Assembly (NCBI GenBank): GCA_016840305.1
Contig: JAEOSP010000092.1
Span: 1-9,381, forward strand
Reading direction: 5' to 3'
Origin: Candidatus Hodarchaeota archaeon
GTDB lineage: Archaea > Asgardarchaeota > Heimdallarchaeia > Hodarchaeales > Hodarchaeaceae
Length of the DNA stretch: 9,381 nucleotides
Below the pieces are notes generated by a model. It searched no databases. It had not been told where the DNA came from and worked only from the letters and a program-made list of their open reading frames with translations. Every line of letters starts with the position of its first letter. Position 1 is the first letter of the stretch. Shown piece by piece: positions 6,017 to 9,381 of this stretch. The position numbers were made by a program, and so were the translations under genes.

Positions 6017-6574
6017 TTACAATTGATGAATTCTAGTGGTAGCTTCGTTAGCAAATGATTGTATTTGATCCCAATCACGCAGATCATTGTATTCATTTTC
6101 TGTTATATTCTCATCTTCCTTGGCCCCCATATTTGAGAACATTTTATCCAACCGTCCCATCCTTGAGGTGCTTGACATATCAAAAACTCCCCCAAACGCT
6201 TCATGCATTACTTTATTCAAATCTAAACCTAGGTCAGTGATCATTTTTTGGACATATTTTTCTTTTGCTTCCTGATATTTCTCTGGATCCGAGGCTTCAC
6301 CTGAGCTTACAAATACTGCTAAGAAAGATTTCTCTTTAAGAGCCTTGATATTCTTTTTAATAAAATTCTTTGCTTCTTTTGTCCATTTTCCCATTTTTAT
6401 ACCACTACCAATTAGTACAGCAGCAAATTGATCCAATGGAGGCCACTTATCCTTTTTTACATTTATAATAGTTGTATCTAAACCATTTTTCTTCATAATC
6501 TCTGCCATTTTACTCGATATTTCTTCTGTACTCCCAAATCGTGTTCCATACGCAATCAACACTCTTTTTGTCAT
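6017..6574 (-). CDS. Flavodoxin-domain protein, HemG-like (Flavodoxin_5 type)
   Basis: A 185-residue single-domain flavodoxin-fold protein, expected to bind FMN in the cytoplasm. The phosphate loop reads AYGTRFGSTEEIS at 8-20. Further family features are LIGSGIKMGKW at 54-64, FVSSGEA near 88-94, AFGGVFD near 126-132 and RDWDQIQSFANE near 166-177, which resembles the RDWxxIxxWA ending of HemG proteins. HemG is a menaquinone-dependent protoporphyrinogen oxidase, but many archaeal relatives in organisms without haem synthesis have unknown partners, so no reaction is assigned. A GTG at 6577 is one codon upstream; the ATG at 6574 has the better spacing (8 bases) from GAGG. It is a single-gene unit, divergent from the TPR pseudogene. 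Confidence 0.88.
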   Translation of the reverse strand: MTKRVLIAYGTRFGSTEEISSKMAEIMKKNGLDTTIINVKKDKWPPLDQFAAVLIGSGIKMGKWTKEAKNFIKKNIKALKEKSFLAVFVSSGEASDPEKYQEAKEKYVQKMITDLGLDLNKVMHEAFGGVFDMSSTSRMGRLDKMFSNMGAKEDENITENEYNDLRDWDQIQSFANEATTRIHQL

Positions 6575-6582
6575 CACACTAT

Positions 6583-6586
6583 CCTC
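6583..6586 (-). promoter_or_regulatory. Ribosome binding site of the HemG-like flavodoxin
   Basis: GAGG within AAAAGAGGAT on the minus strand, 8 bases before ATG 6574 and 5 before GTG 6577. Confidence 0.5.
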
Positions 6587-6639
6587 TTTTGCCAGTTTTG
6601 GTAATCTAAATTCAATATTAAAAGTAGTGAGATTCTTGT

Positions 6640-6647
6640 CTTATAAA
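6640..6647 (-). promoter_or_regulatory. TATA-like promoter of the HemG-like flavodoxin
   Basis: TTTATAAG on the minus strand, preceded by another AT-rich stretch (AAATATACAA). It predicts a start near 6615-6620 and a leader of about 40-45 bases. Confidence 0.4.
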
Positions 6648-6765
6648 TTGTATATTTGTTGCTTTAGTATTCTCAATTAGTTTTATTAATTTCTTCAAGC
6701 TTTTCGATTTGAATGTTTAATAACCATAAAAAACTTATTCTCAGTCATCTTTGCCAAAATAGTGA

Positions 6766-6777
6766 ATATAATATTTA
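6766..6777 (+). promoter_or_regulatory. TATA-like promoter of the former TPR gene
   Basis: ATATAATATTTA lies about 40-50 bases before the ATG at 6816. It predicts a transcript start near 6797-6802, so the promoter may have outlived the reading frame. Confidence 0.35.
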
Positions 6778-6815
6778 TTCAGAATCTAATAAGGTACAAG
6801 GAAGTTACGGATGAT

Positions 6816-7355
6816 ATGTCTAGTGATATGAGGATACTGACATTAAAGTTCAACAAGTGGAGCAACTCATCCATAAAGGTAAATTTGACGAAGCTAATTA
6901 GATACTAGAACTTCTTGAGGAAAAAAAATATTTCTCAAAGCCATAAACTCAAATGTAACCTCCTCAAGAGTCAAATGAAAATTAAGAAGGATAATTTCGA
7001 GGAGGGGTTCAAACTTGCTAAAAATGTATTGAAAAAAAGCCAAGAACTTAGTATTCCCTTACTAGAGATTGATGCATGTATCACAATGGCTAAAGCCCTA
7101 GGGGGACTTAATAATTTTGATGAGATTCTTGAAGTGATTGACCAGGGCAGTCACATAATTAGAAAAGCAAAAAATGAACCAACTACAGCAATTCTTAAGA
7201 GGAAGGCTACCTTAGTCTATCTTAGAGGGCAATATTTGAAAGGTAAAAAAGACCTTGATCAAGCTATAACCTTCTTCCTTGAAAGTTTAACTTTGTTTTT
7301 TTCACTCACATTCTACAAAAATAGGATGTGTAATCTCTTCTGGTTTTGTTGCTAG
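6816..7355 (+). pseudogene. Decayed TPR-repeat protein gene (5' part)
   Basis: The longest open part (6915-7355) encodes TPR-like helices such as NFEEGFKLAKNVLKKSQEL and DLDQAITFFLESLTLF, with the A/L/G and F/Y spacing typical of tetratricopeptide repeats. The same protein style continues upstream in another frame: codons from 6851 read QQVEQLIHKGKFDEAN, then hit TAG at 6899-6901, then ILELLEEKK. Three lesions are visible. The start ATGTCTAGTGAT (6816) is one base out of frame with the following EDTDIKVQQVEQ. There is an in-frame TAG, probably from CAG. A frame change occurs in the run of eight A at 6921-6928. After LESLTLF (about 7305) the TPR pattern stops and an unrelated short tail runs to TAG, so the C-terminal repeats are lost. 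Intact relatives would be multi-repeat scaffold proteins; no specific function is assigned. Confidence 0.65.
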
Positions 7356-7403
7356 GTATGCAATATATGAATTGATGGCAATTCCCCAGAGGAGTGACTT
7401 GAA

Positions 7404-9134
7404 TTAAGATGTTGAAGGGATATGTTGTTCAAATTTCTTTATGAGTTCTTTCTTTCTTCTAAACAAACCATGTATATCGTACTCATATTCGAAGAAAAAA
7501 TCAAAGGGATCTACAATGTCTTCTAAGAGTTGTCTGGAATAAAATTCTTCATAAAGATAATTCCCTTTCTTGGTAATAGCTAATATTTCTTCTTTTGATA
7601 AATTTATCATCTTCTGGTCAAGTAATTTTTTAATTACAAAGACTATCCCCTTTTCCTGAAAAATATAGAACCCAAAGTGAGCAAATTCCGAATATATTTC
7701 CTCACCTTTTTTCAAAGAATCTAGAAAATGCTGATTTAATCGGTCAGGTGAAAATACACCATCTTCACCCTTGTAAAGGACTGATAATATCCATTTAATG
7801 ATGTATTCCTCAAATGACTGTTCATAACTCATTTGAAAACTCTCGAAATCTATCTCCTCTTCTTCTCCTTTGATGAATTCTGTAATGAGCTCAAAAACTT
7901 CTTTTAAGATGAAAAAAGTAATTAAAATTGCTATTATACCATCTAAATAATAGAATTCAGGAATATTGAAGGATGTCCCCAAGTCCGAGCAAAAGGCACC
8001 TATTATTACACCTAGAGAGATATAGATGTTAATTTTACTATCAATGGCGCTAGCAACAAGAGAGGAGTTACGATTTTTTTTCCCTACAAAATTCTTTAAA
8101 ATTCGGAGGTATGTATTCAAAAAAAGCGATAAAATTGAAATGCAAATAATAATAAATGAATTAGAAATAGGTTCTGGGTGAAATAACAATAAAAATGAAT
8201 CAAAAAAAAGTGTAATCGCTGTAAAGAACATTAATCCCGCAATAATGATATTAACAACTCTTTCTTTATTGTATTTGATGCCAAATGCAATTAAAACTAC
8301 AGCTAGAACATCAAGGAAATTTTCAAATCCATCAGCTAATAGTGATTCTGAATTGAAAACACCAACAAAGATCTTCAAAAAGCTTAGAGCTAATAGAAAA
8401 ATGAAAGATCTGATTAATACACCTTGACTATTTAATATCCTTCTAAAACCTTCATCTTGCTTCTGTAATGTTTCTTCCCAAAGTAAAACCTGTTCTTTTC
8501 CATTTTGACTTAACGAAACAGTATTATCCTTTAGGTCAGCATACCGAAGGCCACATAAATGATAAATTGCAGATTCTGATGTTTCCTCGTCGAAATATAA
8601 GTTTGGAATAAAAATATTGAAAATATTTCTCAGTTTTATTTTTAAATTTAAAAAACTCTCATCACCAGTTTTTAAACATTGCATAGCAGCATATTCGATA
8701 CGGTTAATGGGAAAAATATCAGTTTTTCGTCGGTGGAATGCTACTGCAAATATACGGATTGCTGGAGTAATAGAAGCAATTATCAGAAAAATAAAAATCA
8801 CAAGTAGAACGTAACTGATAATTTCAGCAGATCTTTCAGTTCCAGTAAAATATCCTGTGAAAATTATCATAGTAAAATATATGAATATAACAATCGCTAA
8901 TATCCATGGATTAATTAGAGTCCTGACTTTATTAGTAATGTGAAATTGATTGAATAGTTCATCTAACGCTTTTAATACATAACGTGCGATAATGAAAGTC
9001 CCTAGCCAAGATATCCAAAATCCCCAAAAGATTTCACCAATGAATAGGAGTTCAATGGTAATAATACTGACAGATATTATTAGATAAATCAATATCGGAC
9101 GTAAATACGAAGTTTGCCATATCTCTTTAAACAT
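7404..9134 (-). CDS. CDF-like cation transporter with extra membrane block and winged-helix-like domains
   Basis: A 576-residue membrane protein. About 11-127 holds four hydrophobic helices unlike the normal CDF start. About 145-225 is cytoplasmic and includes a helix-turn-helix/wing-like stretch (AIYHLCGLRYADLKDNTVSL, then SQNGKEQ). About 240-420 is a six-helix cation diffusion facilitator domain: SESLLADGFENFLDVLA in its helix 2, ASAIDSKINIYISLGVIIGA in helix 5 and YYLDGIIAILITFFILKEVFEL in helix 6. CDF proteins export divalent metals by proton exchange. The usual metal residues (H/D-xxx-D and H-xxx-D) are here E271/D275 and D365/N369. The usual CDF C-terminal metal-binding fold is replaced by about 150 residues that include a winged-helix-like stretch (KKLLDQKMINLSKEEILAIT, then KKGNYLYEEF). 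TTG 9137 is an alternative start; ATG 9134 is preferred, after AGGGGAT. Metal and direction of transport cannot be told. Confidence 0.75.
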   Translation of the reverse strand: MFKEIWQTSYLRPILIYLIISVSIITIELLFIGEIFWGFWISWLGTFIIARYVLKALDELFNQFHITNKVRTLINPWILAIVIFIYFTMIIFTGYFTGTERSAEIISYVLLVIFIFLIIASITPAIRIFAVAFHRRKTDIFPINRIEYAAMQCLKTGDESFLNLKIKLRNIFNIFIPNLYFDEETSESAIYHLCGLRYADLKDNTVSLSQNGKEQVLLWEETLQKQDEGFRRILNSQGVLIRSFIFLLALSFLKIFVGVFNSESLLADGFENFLDVLAVVLIAFGIKYNKERVVNIIIAGLMFFTAITLFFDSFLLLFHPEPISNSFIIICISILSLFLNTYLRILKNFVGKKNRNSSLVASAIDSKINIYISLGVIIGAFCSDLGTSFNIPEFYYLDGIIAILITFFILKEVFELITEFIKGEEEEIDFESFQMSYEQSFEEYIIKWILSVLYKGEDGVFSPDRLNQHFLDSLKKGEEIYSEFAHFGFYIFQEKGIVFVIKKLLDQKMINLSKEEILAITKKGNYLYEEFYSRQLLEDIVDPFDFFFEYEYDIHGLFRRKKELIKKFEQHIPSTS

Positions 9135-9160
9135 CAAAAGAACATCCCCTTTCTTTCGCT

Positions 9161-9179
9161 AAATAGACGTTTGCTATTT
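9161..9179. repeat. Short inverted repeat in the leader of the CDF-like gene
   Basis: AAATAG (9161-9166) and CTATTT (9174-9179) flank a seven-base spacer. It lies between the TATA box at about 9221 and the start at 9134, a position suited to an operator or a leader hairpin. With six-base arms in AT-rich DNA, chance is possible. Confidence 0.3.
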
Positions 9180-9217
9180 TCCCCCATATTAAGATAGCTA
9201 GAATTTAAAAAATTAAT

Positions 9218-9230
9218 TATTATATATTCT
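9218..9230 (-). promoter_or_regulatory. TATA-box promoter of the CDF-like gene
   Basis: On the minus strand, AGAATATATAATA is a strong archaeal TATA-like element. It predicts a start near 9195-9200 and a leader of about 60 bases that contains the inverted repeat at 9161-9179. Confidence 0.45.
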
Positions 9231-9381
9231 AACTCCAAATAACTTGTTAAATTAAATCAAAAAGTATGAATATAACTTAATAGTCATTATCTAAAGAGGA
9301 AAGGAAAAATTACGAACCTTATTAATCAATCCAATGTTTATTATTAGATTAGTGTATTGAGTTTCTTAGTGCAATTTTTCA
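9231..9381. other. End of window, no recognisable feature
   Basis: About 150 AT-rich bases upstream of the CDF-like promoter. Open frames on both strands are short, and no ribosome site with a start codon, RNA gene or repeat was seen. Confidence 0.5.

Noticed and set aside
6055..6275. Two short plus-strand frames opposite the HemG-like flavodoxin
   Set aside because: Antisense shadows of a conserved flavodoxin-fold gene.
8245..8814. Short plus-strand frames opposite the CDF-like gene
   Set aside because: Reverse complements of membrane-helix codons; no ribosome sites.
1..9381. CRISPR arrays, tRNA or rRNA genes, transposases, phage genes
   Set aside because: Scanned for regular repeats, T-loop motifs and typical coding signatures on both strands; none found.

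Overview
This AT-rich window is probably archaeal. Shine-Dalgarno sites of the GGTGA/GGAGG type sit beside TATA-box-like elements 20-60 bases ahead of genes. Gene content also fits an archaeon: a two-subunit class I fumarase, a paired succinyl-CoA synthetase, an EFR1-type flavodoxin/ferredoxin protein, a secreted protein with a Ser/Thr/Pro stalk and C-terminal anchor, and TPR-protein debris. The style resembles Asgard (Heimdall/Loki-like) genomes, but this is an impression and no marker gene here proves it.

Left part (1-3811, all minus strand). In transcription order this reads EFR1-like flavodoxin-ferredoxin, fumarase alpha, fumarase beta, succinyl-CoA synthetase beta, and succinyl-CoA synthetase alpha (only its first 34 codons are inside the window). 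The last four form a compact TCA-cycle block for fumarate/malate and succinate/succinyl-CoA interconversion. Fumarase alpha and beta are tightly coupled, with the ribosome site for beta inside the last codons of alpha. SucC and SucD are coupled in the same way. A T-rich stretch and a TATA-like element between fumB and sucC suggest that sucCD may also have its own, perhaps leaderless, promoter.

Middle (3812-6016). A roughly 550-base gene-free stretch carries a good TATA box, a nested hairpin and a terminal T run, and could encode a small RNA. It leads into a plus-strand gene for a surface-anchored protein with an EF-hand-like loop. The 382-base convergent gap after it holds two clear inverted repeats and no convincing gene.

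Right part (6017-9381). A minus-strand HemG-like flavodoxin is divergent from a decayed TPR-protein gene, which shows an in-frame stop, two frameshifts and a lost C-terminus. Converging on the TPR remnant is a 576-residue membrane protein. It has a CDF-type cation transporter core with an altered metal site, an extra N-terminal four-helix membrane block, and two cytoplasmic segments that look like winged helices. This is the most unusual gene in the window. Its upstream region has a TATA box and a short inverted repeat that could be an operator. The last 150 bases show nothing recognisable.

The main theme is central carbon and redox metabolism (TCA enzymes, two flavodoxin-fold proteins) next to accessory membrane and surface genes. 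I saw no CRISPR array, tRNA, rRNA, transposase or phage gene.
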